DNA of 64,000 nt from an uncultured Methylobacter sp. (GTDB taxonomy: Bacteria > Pseudomonadota > Gammaproteobacteria > Methylococcales > Methylomonadaceae), in assembly GCA_903832775.1 (NCBI GenBank), contig CAILCX010000004.1, forward strand, positions 1 through 64,000. Direction: 5' to 3'. Of this stretch, positions 7,751 to 17,400 are shown piece after piece; the stretch's first letter is position 1; every line of letters starts with the position of its first letter. The notes below the pieces were generated by a model. That model searched no databases and was not told the origin of the DNA. It was given only the letters and a program-made list of their open reading frames with translations. The position numbers and the translations under genes are program-made.

Positions 7751-7779
7751 AGCCTGATTACAAAACTTGTAATCAGGCA
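7751..7779 (-). terminator. Intrinsic terminator downstream of the Wza-like gene
   Basis: A perfect 11-bp stem (GCCTGATTACA at 7752-7762 and its complement at 7768-7778) is followed on the minus strand by TTTTTACC. It lies 12 bp after the Wza-like stop and 164 bp before the autokinase start, so export and kinase genes are separated by a terminator. The interval 7588-7750 probably also carries a promoter for the autokinase. Confidence 0.8.
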
Positions 7780-7790
7780 ATTGCAACCAT

Positions 7791-8369
7791 TTAGAAAAAG
7801 CGCTCTTTTACATGAATCACATCACCCGGCAAAACTTTTTCGTCCATCTTAAGGGTAAGTTCGCGTTTTTGTGGATCATTCATGCGAATGACTTCGACGT
7901 GATCTTCTTTAGCCCGATAGGTATAACCACCGGCTATGGCTACGGCATTAAGATAGGTCATGCCATCAACATAGGGATAAGACTTGGGTTGCTTAACCTC
8001 GCCCAAAATATAAAAGGGTCGATAATTAAGCACTTGTACGCTGACACGGGGATTAAGCAGATAGTCGGGCATTAACTTTTTGGTAATACCTTGTTCAACC
8101 TGTTTTGCCGTTAAATCTTTGGCATTGACATCACCAATTAAAGGCAAGGAAATCTGCCCGGAACCATTGATAGTGTAATCACCGGATAAATCTTTTTGAT
8201 TAAACACGGTAATCTTTAACAGGTCACCTGAACCCAGTCGATACTCTTGATTTGATGAAGTCGATTGAGTTTGAAGCTGCTCGCTAGATTCTTCTGCCCA
8301 TAAGACAGAAGAATATAAAACGCCACACAACATTAATGCCGAATAATTTTTAATAGTATGCTGCTTCAT
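7791..8369 (-). CDS. Polysaccharide export outer-membrane protein (Wza/GumB-like)
   Basis: A 192-residue secreted protein with a signal peptide (hydrophobic segment at about 8-25, probable cleavage after LWA). The Poly_export domain follows (YRLGSGDLLKITVFNQKDLS and IDGSGQISLPLIGD-like strand), then an SLBB domain (RPFYILGEVKQPKSYPYVDG). It is short compared with E. coli Wza and closer to the GumB/EpsA class; no lipobox is clear. It forms the periplasmic/outer-membrane part of the EPS channel. It lies 52 bp after the beta-barrel gene, probably in one transcript, and ends in the terminator at 7751-7779. Confidence 0.9.
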   Translation of the reverse strand: MKQHTIKNYSALMLCGVLYSSVLWAEESSEQLQTQSTSSNQEYRLGSGDLLKITVFNQKDLSGDYTINGSGQISLPLIGDVNAKDLTAKQVEQGITKKLMPDYLLNPRVSVQVLNYRPFYILGEVKQPKSYPYVDGMTYLNAVAIAGGYTYRAKEDHVEVIRMNDPQKRELTLKMDEKVLPGDVIHVKERFF

Positions 8370-8421
8370 TCTTGTTCACAAAAACATGAAGGGATATCGT
8401 AATAAAGGGACGACATAACTA

Positions 8422-9711
8422 TTAGAACTGACCTCTTAAATTGAGCATGACTTGATGCACTTCGTAGTTACTGAATGAATAATTCACGTCGCGACTTTGA
8501 TAATTGTAGGACAAATCGGTAGATAAATTCCTGTTCAAAAGGTATTTAGCGCCCAAATGACCGCCGTAAATCTTGTCATTACGGTTTATTGTACTCGGAG
8601 CAATAAAGCCTTGATAGTCGTTGTTGGTGAAATTACCGCCACCACTCAGAATCACATTACGCATTAACTCGTGATCAGCGCCTAAACTAACACCTGAAGC
8701 CAAAATACCGGCAACCCCTTCTTGAGTGGTTTCCAGAATATCATGACTAAATCTTCCATTAACGGTAGTTAACGCGGTTGGACGCCATTTCAAATTAACG
8801 AAGCCGTTGATTCCGGATATTTTCTTTAATCTTGGATCGGTATAATCACGTTGTAAGTAACCCACTGACATATCGCCAGTAATCAAGTCAGTCAAATCAA
8901 AGGCCAAGCCACCTAAGGCGTTGTAACCGGTTGAATTACGGTTATAGGCTGTGCCGGTACCGTTTGACTTTACCAAGCCATCATAATCTGCTTCTTTATA
9001 AACAAATTTCACATAAGCTTCATATTCCGGCTGAATTTCATAGCCCAAACGTATGGACGGTGCATATTCCCAACGATTACGAGTTGACATCAACAAAGGC
9101 GCATTATCCAGCGAAGTCAGCAGATCCTGGTAGTCATAGCGAGTAGCATCTGCGCCGCCCTTGACTGAAACACGGTTCAACTTTTGAGTATAGAAGCCAT
9201 CAAATACTTTGGTGTCATAAAAAGTTGGACCCTTGCCGGCAATCTGATCTGGGGAGCCGCGATTTTCATGTAGGCTATTGTAGGCAAAACCGCCATCTAA
9301 GTGACTGTTACGCATCACGTCCAATCGACCATCCAGGCGGGTTTTCAAATCTTGGTAATTGTTTTGGTCTGGCTGGGTAGCATACTGGGTCAAATCAGAG
9401 TCAAAATTTAAATTAAGCGCATGTCTATTCCAGTTTGAACGGACATCCACCCCCGGTCTGAAATGAGCAACATAGCTGTCGACTTCTTTTCTGGACGTCT
9501 TGTCGGTCATGTAAATATTGGAGTCATATTGATTGGTTATATCCAATTTAGGTAAAACGGTAAAAGAGCCGGCGTGTATACCTTGTTGGGCATAATCTGA
9601 CATTTGACGCTCACTAACAACCTCAGCGTCGTCTTTACTATCATAAGCCCAAGCGCTTCCGCAACTTGCCGCACTTAGCATTGATATGATTAACAGGTTT
9701 TTTTTGTTCAT
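8422..9711 (-). CDS. Outer-membrane beta-barrel protein of the EPS locus
   Basis: A 429-residue protein with a signal peptide (residues 1-22, ending SAWA). The rest alternates aromatic and polar residues, as in transmembrane beta strands, and ends in a C-terminal Phe (VMLNLRGQF), the usual BAM recognition signal. It resembles the putative beta-barrel porin group found next to GumB-like exporters in EPS loci. Its likely role is to form or assist the outer-membrane pore for the polymer, since the Wza-like protein here is small. It stands first in the minus-strand pair with the export protein. ATG at 9711. Confidence 0.8.
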   Translation of the reverse strand: MNKKNLLIISMLSAASCGSAWAYDSKDDAEVVSERQMSDYAQQGIHAGSFTVLPKLDITNQYDSNIYMTDKTSRKEVDSYVAHFRPGVDVRSNWNRHALNLNFDSDLTQYATQPDQNNYQDLKTRLDGRLDVMRNSHLDGGFAYNSLHENRGSPDQIAGKGPTFYDTKVFDGFYTQKLNRVSVKGGADATRYDYQDLLTSLDNAPLLMSTRNRWEYAPSIRLGYEIQPEYEAYVKFVYKEADYDGLVKSNGTGTAYNRNSTGYNALGGLAFDLTDLITGDMSVGYLQRDYTDPRLKKISGINGFVNLKWRPTALTTVNGRFSHDILETTQEGVAGILASGVSLGADHELMRNVILSGGGNFTNNDYQGFIAPSTINRNDKIYGGHLGAKYLLNRNLSTDLSYNYQSRDVNYSFSNYEVHQVMLNLRGQF

Positions 9712-9775
9712 TATTATTAGCTCCCAGCTTAAAATTTATAGATCGCTCTTTTACTACTTAGGTTTAAGCTCGCGA

Positions 9776-10513
9776 TTAAGAGCAACTGGCGGCAACACAA
9801 TTATTGGTTGCAGTCTGAATATCGGGTACCAAGCTAGGATCAAGAGTCGTAACCTTGGCGACTATGGCATCTGCAAGAATCGCTAATAAAGCAGGATTAC
9901 TGCTACCCAACAAGTTCATGGCTGCCTTGGCAGCATCAACCTTACAGGTAGCATCTGCTCCACAACTATCGAATTTCTTCTCAAAATCAGTGACAATTAC
10001 GTTGTCTGTAAGAGTAATGTTACTGGTTGTAGATTCTGACTTGGAGTCCGGTGTTTGAACTACAGCGGGAGCAGAAAGCACTGAAGTAATAATCGCTTCT
10101 GTAATCGCCATCGCCGAGTCTGGATCAGCTTCAACTGCGGCTTGAGTAATGGCGCCTGCTTTGGAAGGAACGGCCTTAACTACCGCTGACGCAATAGTTG
10201 CTGCAGATGAAGGCTGAGCCTTTACAACTGCCTTTACAATGGCTGCCGCTTGCAATGGTGCGCCTTTGGCCGCGGCTGAAGCAATAACTGACGGCAATAA
10301 CTCAGGTATCTGAGCGTTAACCACGGCTAAAGCTATGCTTGCTGCCAAGCCCGGATTTGCTTTTGCAGCCGCTTGGATAAGCGCTGCCGCCTTTTGAGGA
10401 TTAGCTTTTATTGCATTGACCACATCAGATTCGACACTGGCAGCCACCGTAAACGACATCACTAATGCCATGATAATTAATAAAAACTTTGATTTATTAA
10501 TTGAAATATTCAT
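9776..10513 (-). CDS. Secreted Ala-rich repeat protein, function unknown
   Basis: A 245-residue protein with a signal peptide (hydrophobic 9-26, cleavage near AAS). Residues 31-152 form about eight degenerate units of 15-16 residues with the pattern A-V-V-K-A-x-P-x-x-A-A-A-I, predicted to be helical. A Thr/Ser-rich linker follows, then a C-terminal region with four Cys (SCGADATCK, NCVAASC) that could form two disulfides. No known enzyme motif is seen. It lies 64 bp upstream of the beta-barrel gene on the same strand, so it may be exported or surface-bound in the EPS matrix. ATG at 10513. Confidence 0.75.
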   Translation of the reverse strand: MNISINKSKFLLIIMALVMSFTVAASVESDVVNAIKANPQKAAALIQAAAKANPGLAASIALAVVNAQIPELLPSVIASAAAKGAPLQAAAIVKAVVKAQPSSAATIASAVVKAVPSKAGAITQAAVEADPDSAMAITEAIITSVLSAPAVVQTPDSKSESTTSNITLTDNVIVTDFEKKFDSCGADATCKVDAAKAAMNLLGSSNPALLAILADAIVAKVTTLDPSLVPDIQTATNNCVAASCS

Positions 10514-10889
10514 ATTTATATACCACTCATTTAATGTTACATTGATTTTTCACATCCAAAATAACTGAATGCATTGGCAACTCTTCCTGTACGTTTTTAA
10601 ATTATAGGTATAATTAGCCTCTTTGTCTAATTGGATGCTGTAATACCAACAAACAATGACAACTAAAATCACATACAAATCCGCTATATTTTAATATAAA
10701 CCCTTAATTTCATAATGTTAGCATATCACAGCCACTTTCCATCCCATTCTATTTGCTGTAAGGAAATCAGACATCAAACGCACCAATATAAAATCAAGAA
10801 CCCAGCTATTAATTCGCCCTCGTTTGTTTTGCTTGCTTTAGCAAAGTCGATAATACTTAACCGTTTATTGGGCTTCAATATTTACAGCT
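10514..10889. other. Divergent intergenic region in the EPS locus
   Basis: 376 bp between the start of the Ala-rich protein gene (minus) and the O-antigen-ligase-type gene (plus). It is AT-rich and should contain promoters for both directions. I see no strong hairpin or recognisable operator. A 60-codon plus-strand frame at 10715-10897 has no family resemblance and is not called. Confidence 0.5.
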
Positions 10890-12239
10890 ATGTTTAAAAT
10901 TTTTCTATACGCCATATTATTATCACCTATTCCCTTTGGCTGCAATCGACCATGGGCATGGAGTTTCTTTGCTGTACTATTGGCAGTAATAGGGCTAATC
11001 ATTTTTGCTACGACACTATGTAAGCGCTCTGAACTACGTCTAAGCCTAAAAGCTGTTAAATATCCGCTTTACCTAGCCTGCATTCCTGTTGTGTGGATTA
11101 TATTTCAACTTTCTAATCTCTCACCTAAAGACTGGACACATCCCTTCTGGCCACTAGCAGTAGAACAGTTACCTGGATTTTTTGAGGCTCACGTCAGCCT
11201 CATGCCACAAGAAACAGCTACCGCACTCATGAAGTTGCTTAGCTATTTTTTAGTATTTTTTCTCAGTCTGCAATTTAACCGTAACAGTGAAAATGCCGCA
11301 CACACCTTTAAATGCCTGGCTTATGCCGGCTTGATTTATGCCATCTATGGTTTGGTCATTTATTTAGGACATTATGAGACTTTATTGTGGTTTGTTACCT
11401 GGGCGCCTCAGAACGCAGTAACCAGCACTTTTGTTAACCGTAATTCCTATGCCACTTTTGCCGGTTTAACCTTGCTCTGCGGCTTGCCATTATTGTTTGA
11501 TAAAATTCAGTCTTGTTTTCAGTATGGCGTTAATAGCCATTATGGAAGACAATATTTTTTCGAACATGTTTTTATTCGTGGCTGGCTTCCCTTGCTGATC
11601 ATTATTATCATTGCAACAGCCTTATTTTTAAGCCAATCACGCGGTGGTTTTTCAAGCACCACTTTAGCTGTAACGATGTTTTTTATTATCTTACTTTTGA
11701 GTCGCCGAATAAAAAATAATGCCGCAATTATCACTTTCGTCATTATTATTGGCATTACCTCGCTGGGCGTACTTTGGCAAAGTGGCGATAAAATAATTGA
11801 TCGTCTTGATGCCACCTCACTCGATAACGAAGGCCGCTTTTTGGTTTATGATATTTTGTATAAAGCTAACGCTGAAAATCGTTGGCTTGGCGTCGGTTAT
11901 GGAAGCTTCTTCAAAAGTTTCAGGTTGTATCGTGATGAATCCATTATTGGTTATTTTGATATGGCACATAACACATATTTGGAGAATATTTTTGAATTAG
12001 GTTTACTGCAGGCTTCTGCCTTGTTTATCTCTATAGCCCTAGTAGCACTAATCTGCCTTCGTGGCATTTGGGTAAGACGCAAAAACTGGATTTATCCGGC
12101 CATTGGTTTTTCTGCAAGTCTTTTGGTTGGGGCTCATGCCTTGGTAGATTTTAGCCTGCAAATACCAGCTGTCGCTTATACTTACGCATTGATAATGGGG
12201 GCGGCAACGGCACAAGCCATACCCTCTCGAAAAAAATAG
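10890..12239 (+). CDS. O-antigen ligase / Wzy-type polymerase family membrane protein
   Basis: A 449-residue polytopic inner-membrane protein with about ten to twelve hydrophobic segments. It has the family landmarks FVNRNSYATFAGL (the N-R-N-x-Y motif before a TM), LSQSRGGF, and the large periplasmic loop ending GVGYGSFFKSF, then HNTYLENIFELGL. WaaL/Wzy-family proteins polymerise or transfer undecaprenyl-linked glycans. In an EPS locus with Wzc and Wza partners, the polymerase role is more likely than LPS ligation. It reads toward the WecA-like gene with 202 bp between them. ATG at 10890. Confidence 0.85.
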   Translation: MFKIFLYAILLSPIPFGCNRPWAWSFFAVLLAVIGLIIFATTLCKRSELRLSLKAVKYPLYLACIPVVWIIFQLSNLSPKDWTHPFWPLAVEQLPGFFEAHVSLMPQETATALMKLLSYFLVFFLSLQFNRNSENAAHTFKCLAYAGLIYAIYGLVIYLGHYETLLWFVTWAPQNAVTSTFVNRNSYATFAGLTLLCGLPLLFDKIQSCFQYGVNSHYGRQYFFEHVFIRGWLPLLIIIIIATALFLSQSRGGFSSTTLAVTMFFIILLLSRRIKNNAAIITFVIIIGITSLGVLWQSGDKIIDRLDATSLDNEGRFLVYDILYKANAENRWLGVGYGSFFKSFRLYRDESIIGYFDMAHNTYLENIFELGLLQASALFISIALVALICLRGIWVRRKNWIYPAIGFSASLLVGAHALVDFSLQIPAVAYTYALIMGAATAQAIPSRKK

Positions 12240-12441
12240 AAAAAATTGCCCCTAAATGTATTTACTAATCCTACGTAGTAGTACATCATACATCCATAAT
12301 AAGTGTAGGGATGAAAGCAATCATTAATTAATGATCCATCTTCAGCAGGAAACCCAGCCACAAAACCCAACCAAACATCTGTCGTGTTACTGATACTTCA
12401 CGTGCCAATTCAATATAAACTGGAAACAGACAGCATAGCTT

Positions 12442-14316
12442 ATGCAAATAGACCATTTATTTAAATATCTTGCCGTTTTTGGCGTTTCCTATGTCATCGT
12501 CTTTATTTTTACACCGCTGTTCATAAAAATCACTCCTAAATTTGGCCTCATAGATTACCCTGACAGCCGATGCGTACATTCAAAACCGACCCCCTTAGCG
12601 GGTGGTGTAGTTGTTTTTCTGGGCTTTCATGTGGCTTGCTTTACCCTATATCAATATTTTTGGAAGGAATTTTCCGGTCAATTAAATTTTGATTGGTGGT
12701 ATGCTTTTTTTCTTGCCTCATCATTTTTGTTAGGTATAGGCCTAGTTGATGATCGTTTCAATACATCTCCTATCCTTAAATTAGTCGGCCAATCTTCCGC
12801 AGCTTTAATTCTTTATTTCTTATCAGATTATCAAGTTAACTTACTTAACCTGGATTTTGATTTTTTATGGGGAATGCTATTTGTACTTATCTGGAATCTG
12901 ACGATTATAAATGCCTTTAATTTAATTGATGGTTTAGATGGTTTATGCTCAGGCTTAGCCCTTATTTCTGGCATTGGACTTGCCACAATTTTTATTTTTC
13001 GTGGCTTCCCCGGAGACGCTTTAGTTTGCATAGCCTTGATAGGCAGCTGTTTAGGTTTTTTACGTTATAACTTTTTTCCGGCAAAAATATTTTTAGGCGA
13101 TACCGGTAGCATGTTTTTAGGCTTTGCAATTGCCAATATCAGCTTGCAAGCCGGCGGCAAAGGCTCAGTTTCTTTAATCATTGCCGCGCTCTTTTTTGTT
13201 GCCGGCGTGCCTGTTTTAGATACCTTACTGGCAATATGGCGCCGGTCTATACGCAAATTATTAGCCAAGAACAATTCCGATGCAACACCGGTAAAAATAA
13301 TGGGCGCAGATCGTGAGCACCTGCATCACCGCTTGCTTAATTCAGGGGCAACACATAAGCAGGTCGCTTATATTTTATATGCCGTCAACATTGTTATTAT
13401 TGCTTTAGGTATTATCTATTTTATTTATAAAGACCTTGCAATAGGTCTGTTTTTAATCGCACTTATCATCTCTATTTATTTATTATTCCGTTATATATTA
13501 AAGATAGAATTATGGGAAACAAGCCGACTTATTACAGAAGGCTTCTCCAACTCTAAATACACCGATTTTAACTTGGCATTATATCTATTATTTGATGTCG
13601 CCTGGATGAGTGTAATGGTTTGGCTTTCCGGCTTTCTTGTTTTAAATGGCGAGCAACCGTTTAGCTCACTGGGAAAATGGGCAAACAGCCTGCCACTATG
13701 GATTGTGCCCACTTTTATTTTGATGTTCGCATCTAATACTTATATTAAAATATGGCGTAACAGTTCATTTAAGGATTTTCTATTACTAAGCCTGGCTATT
13801 ATTATTGGGGCTTTATTCAGTTTGGCTATATTTTTTAGTTTAAATTCCAATCTGAATTTTCTAGCCACAATTAATCAAGCTTGTTTATTTATTTTATTTA
13901 CCCTATTGGGTATTTTAGGAATACGAATCCCTTTTCATTTGTCACGAGAATGGATAATAGGTAATCACAGCCCCATTATTAATGCTACTCCCAGATCTAA
14001 TATTTTATTGTATGGGTCGGGGCAAGTTGCAGGTTTATATTTGCGAGCCCATTATCTTAATCATGAAAATCATCATGAAAATGATTTTATAATTGGATTT
14101 ATTGATGACAATCCATCTATTAAAGGGAAGTATACTTATGGCTTACCTATTTTAGGTGGTGTAGCTGAACTTGAAAAAGTTGCGCAAGAAAAAAATATTA
14201 ACGGCATTATCTTAACCATACCTCTATCTGATGAGAGCCTTGGTTTATTAAAGAAGTTATGTCTTAAACTGAATATTACTTTATTCAAGTGGAAAACAAC
14301 GATAATTCAACTATAA
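12442..14316 (+). CDS. WecA/MraY-like phosphosugar transferase fused to a CapD/WbpM N-terminal region
   Basis: A 624-residue membrane protein with two parts. Residues 1 to about 355 are a polyprenyl-phosphate N-acetylhexosamine-1-phosphate transferase: VDDR (102-105), NLIDGLDGL (160-168), FLGDTGS (217-223) and HLHHRLL (293-299), the catalytic and Mg-binding loops of the family. Residues about 375-500 add four TMs, and 515 to about 600 form a Rossmann fold (LLYGSGQVAGLYLR, then FIDDNPSIKGK) like the N-terminal half of CapD/WbpM proteins. The catalytic epimerase/dehydratase domain of CapD is absent. The transferase would start lipid-linked repeat-unit synthesis; the added half may bind a nucleotide or regulate. 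No break is seen. ATG at 12442. Confidence 0.88.
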   Translation: MQIDHLFKYLAVFGVSYVIVFIFTPLFIKITPKFGLIDYPDSRCVHSKPTPLAGGVVVFLGFHVACFTLYQYFWKEFSGQLNFDWWYAFFLASSFLLGIGLVDDRFNTSPILKLVGQSSAALILYFLSDYQVNLLNLDFDFLWGMLFVLIWNLTIINAFNLIDGLDGLCSGLALISGIGLATIFIFRGFPGDALVCIALIGSCLGFLRYNFFPAKIFLGDTGSMFLGFAIANISLQAGGKGSVSLIIAALFFVAGVPVLDTLLAIWRRSIRKLLAKNNSDATPVKIMGADREHLHHRLLNSGATHKQVAYILYAVNIVIIALGIIYFIYKDLAIGLFLIALIISIYLLFRYILKIELWETSRLITEGFSNSKYTDFNLALYLLFDVAWMSVMVWLSGFLVLNGEQPFSSLGKWANSLPLWIVPTFILMFASNTYIKIWRNSSFKDFLLLSLAIIIGALFSLAIFFSLNSNLNFLATINQACLFILFTLLGILGIRIPFHLSREWIIGNHSPIINATPRSNILLYGSGQVAGLYLRAHYLNHENHHENDFIIGFIDDNPSIKGKYTYGLPILGGVAELEKVAQEKNINGIILTIPLSDESLGLLKKLCLKLNITLFKWKTTIIQL

Positions 14317-14359
14317 GCCCTTAAAGAGCGTAACAATCAACAACCGTTTCAAATTTAAG

Positions 14360-14398
14360 TAGCCGAACAAGACTAAGTTAAAGATTCTTGATCGGCTA
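14360..14398. terminator. Probable bidirectional terminator between convergent genes
   Basis: A 13-bp inverted repeat with one mismatch (TAGCCGAACAAGA at 14360-14372 against 14386-14398) between the convergent WecA-like and NifJ genes. There is no long T run on either side, so termination would be weak or Rho-dependent. Confidence 0.5.
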
Positions 14399-14430
14399 GT
14401 CTAAAGTGGGGCAATGCCCACGCACCATGT

Positions 14431-17400
14431 CTAAATTTTTCGGGTTATCCGCATATCCGGCAAAAACTCATGCTCGTCACGAGTCGCCATTTCTTCGTAC
14501 AAAGCCCATTTTTGATTAACCACTTTTTGCGCAAACGTCATTAGCTTGTCAGCTTGCTCCAGGTTAGTCAGTCGTAAACTACTGTAACGAATTTCATTAT
14601 AGGCATAATCCTTTAGCGGTATGGTCGGACGCAATGAATCCAGTACAAACGGATTTTTACCCATTCCACGTAAGGTCGGATTGTAGCGATACAAAGGCCA
14701 GTAGCCCGATTTAACCGCCAGTTCCTGTTGTTCAAGGCCATTTTCAAGATTGATGCCATGGGCAATGCAAGGACTATAAGCAATAATCAACGACGGACCG
14801 TTATAGGCTTCGGCTTCGCGGAAAGCTTGAAGCGCCTGCTGCGGACTGGCGCCCAGCGCAATTCTGGCCACATAAACATTGCCATAAGCGATTGCTTGCA
14901 AAGCCAGGTCTTTTTTGGCCGTCATTTTACCCCCCGACGCAAACTTGGCGACGGCACCGATAGGGGTAGATTTGGACGCTTGGCCACCAGTGTTGGAATA
15001 CACCTCAGTATCCATAACCAGTATATTGACGTCCGAACCTGTAGATAGCACCTGATCAATACCGCCGTAATCGATATCATAGGCCCAACCGTCGCCGCCG
15101 ATAATCCAGATACTACGTCGTACAAAATGATCGATAATCGACAATAACTCTCTGGCTTTGGGCAGATCGAGCTTTTCTAGTTGCTCACGTAATTGCACAA
15201 CCCGTTTGCGTTGTTGGCGAATTTCACTTTCCTGACTTTGCGGTGCGGCAAGTATTTCGTCAACCAGCGTTACATCCAATTGCTCTCGCAATTCTGTAAT
15301 CAAGCGTCTGGCCATAGAGACATGTTGATCGGTAGTTAATCTAAAACCGTAGCCAAACTCTGCATTATCCTCGAACAAGGAATTAGACCAGGCCGGACCT
15401 TTGCCTTCATCATTTTTCGACCAGGGCGTGGTGGGCAAATTGCCGCCGTAAATCGAGGAACAGCCGGTGGCATTGGCCGCAAGAATACGATCGCCAAATA
15501 ACTGACTGATCATTTTCAAATAAGGCGTTTCACCGCACCCCGAACAGGAACTGGAAAACTCAAACAACGGTTGTAGAAATTGCACGCCGCGAATATTCGA
15601 AAAATCAACCCGAGCACGATCGTTGTAAGGCAAGCTTTCAAAAAAAGCCACGGCATTTTTCTCGACTTCCATATGCTTGGCTTTGGGCGTCATGTTGATC
15701 GCTTTAAGGCTGGCATCGGTTTCAGAAACGGCTGGACAGGCTTTGACACATAATCCGCAACCGGTGCAATCTTCCGGAAATACTTGCAATGTGTAACGGG
15801 TATCGGGGAAACCACGCGAGGTTACATTGGCGGTTTTAAAGCCTTGGGGCGCCTGTTCCAGACAGCTTTTGGTGTAAAACTTGGCGCGAATCGCGGCATG
15901 TGGACAAACCGCCGAACAGTTACCGCACTGGATACAAACATCAGATTCCCAAATAGGAATATCCTGAGCAATATTGCGTTTTTCCCATTGGGTCGTGCCC
16001 GTTGGATAGGTACCATCAACCGGCAAGAAACTGATTGGAATCCAGTCGCCCCGCCCTGCAATCATTTCTGCGGTAACTTCCTGAACAAATTGGGGAGCCT
16101 TGGCAAATTTTCCGGCTCTTGTATCAACCAGTGCTGTGACTTTTGAAGGCAGGCTGACTTTGTGCAAATTGGCCAGCGACTGATCGATCGCTTCAAAGTT
16201 TTTTTGCACAACTTCAGCGCCTTTACGGGCGTAGGTTTTTTCGGCGTAGTGTTTGATTTTTTCGATCGCGGCATCTTTGGGCATAACCCCGGACAACGCA
16301 AAAAAACAGGTTTGCATGACGGTATTGATACGTCGGCCCATGCCGGTTTGACGGGCGACTTTGACCGCATCAATCACATAAAAGTCGATGGCTTTGTCCA
16401 GCATTTCTTGTTGTAAATGAATCGGCAATTGATCCCAAATCTGGTCGGCATCAAAAGGGCTGTTTAACAGAAAAGTTGCCCCGGGTTTGGCCCTGGCCAA
16501 AATATCAGTGGTTTCAATAAAATTAAAATCGTGGCAGGCAACGAAGCTCGCCGATTCAATCAGATAAGGCGCTTCAATGGGTTCCGGACCAAAACGCAAA
16601 TGCGATACCGTTTGCGAGCCGGCTTTTTTGGAATCATAGACAAAATAGCCCTGGGCAAAATACAAAGGATCATCGCCGATAATTTTAATACTGTTTTTAT
16701 TGGCACCGACGGTACCATCAGCACCCAAACCGTAAAATAGCGCACGCACCACGTTATCAGGTTCAATATCCAGATGTTCTGTAACTTCAAGACTGGTAAA
16801 GGTCACGTCATCGTTAATACCAATGGTAAATCCGTTTTTAGGCTGATCAGCTTGCAGCTCCTGATAAACTCTGGCTACCATTGAAGGTGTAAATTCCTTG
16901 CTGGACAAACCGTAACGGCCGCCGATAATACGCGGCATGGTTTTAAGCTCACCCCGGGCAAAGGCCTGACTTAACTCGGTGATTACGTCTTTATAGAGTG
17001 GTTCGCCGCTACTGCCCGGCTCTTTAGTTCTGTCCAGCACTGCAATATGCCGAACAGAGTCCGGCAGTGCCGCAAGAAAGTTTTTAGTATTAAACGGACG
17101 GTATAATCGCACTTTAAGCACGCCGACGTTAGCACCCTTTTCATTCAATACTTTTGCAGTGCTGACCGCCGTTTCAACACCGGAACCCATCAGGATAATA
17201 AGGAGCTCCGCAGTTGGAGAACCAAAGTATTCAAAGGCTTTATAACTTCGACCGGTAACCATTTCAAACTGTTTTAAAACCTGGTCGAAGATATCAACCG
17301 TGCGTTCATAGTAGATATTGGAGCTTTCGCGGGACTGGAAATAAGTATCCGGATTCTGCGCTGTACCACGCATCATCGGTTTATCAGGATTTAAAGCCCG

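Noticed and set aside
10715-10897. 60-codon ORF before the O-antigen-ligase-type gene
   Set aside because: No family pattern and it overlaps the next start; treated as leader DNA.
15784-16416. Several plus-strand ORFs inside the PFOR gene
   Set aside because: They are antisense to a long conserved protein and have no motif of their own.
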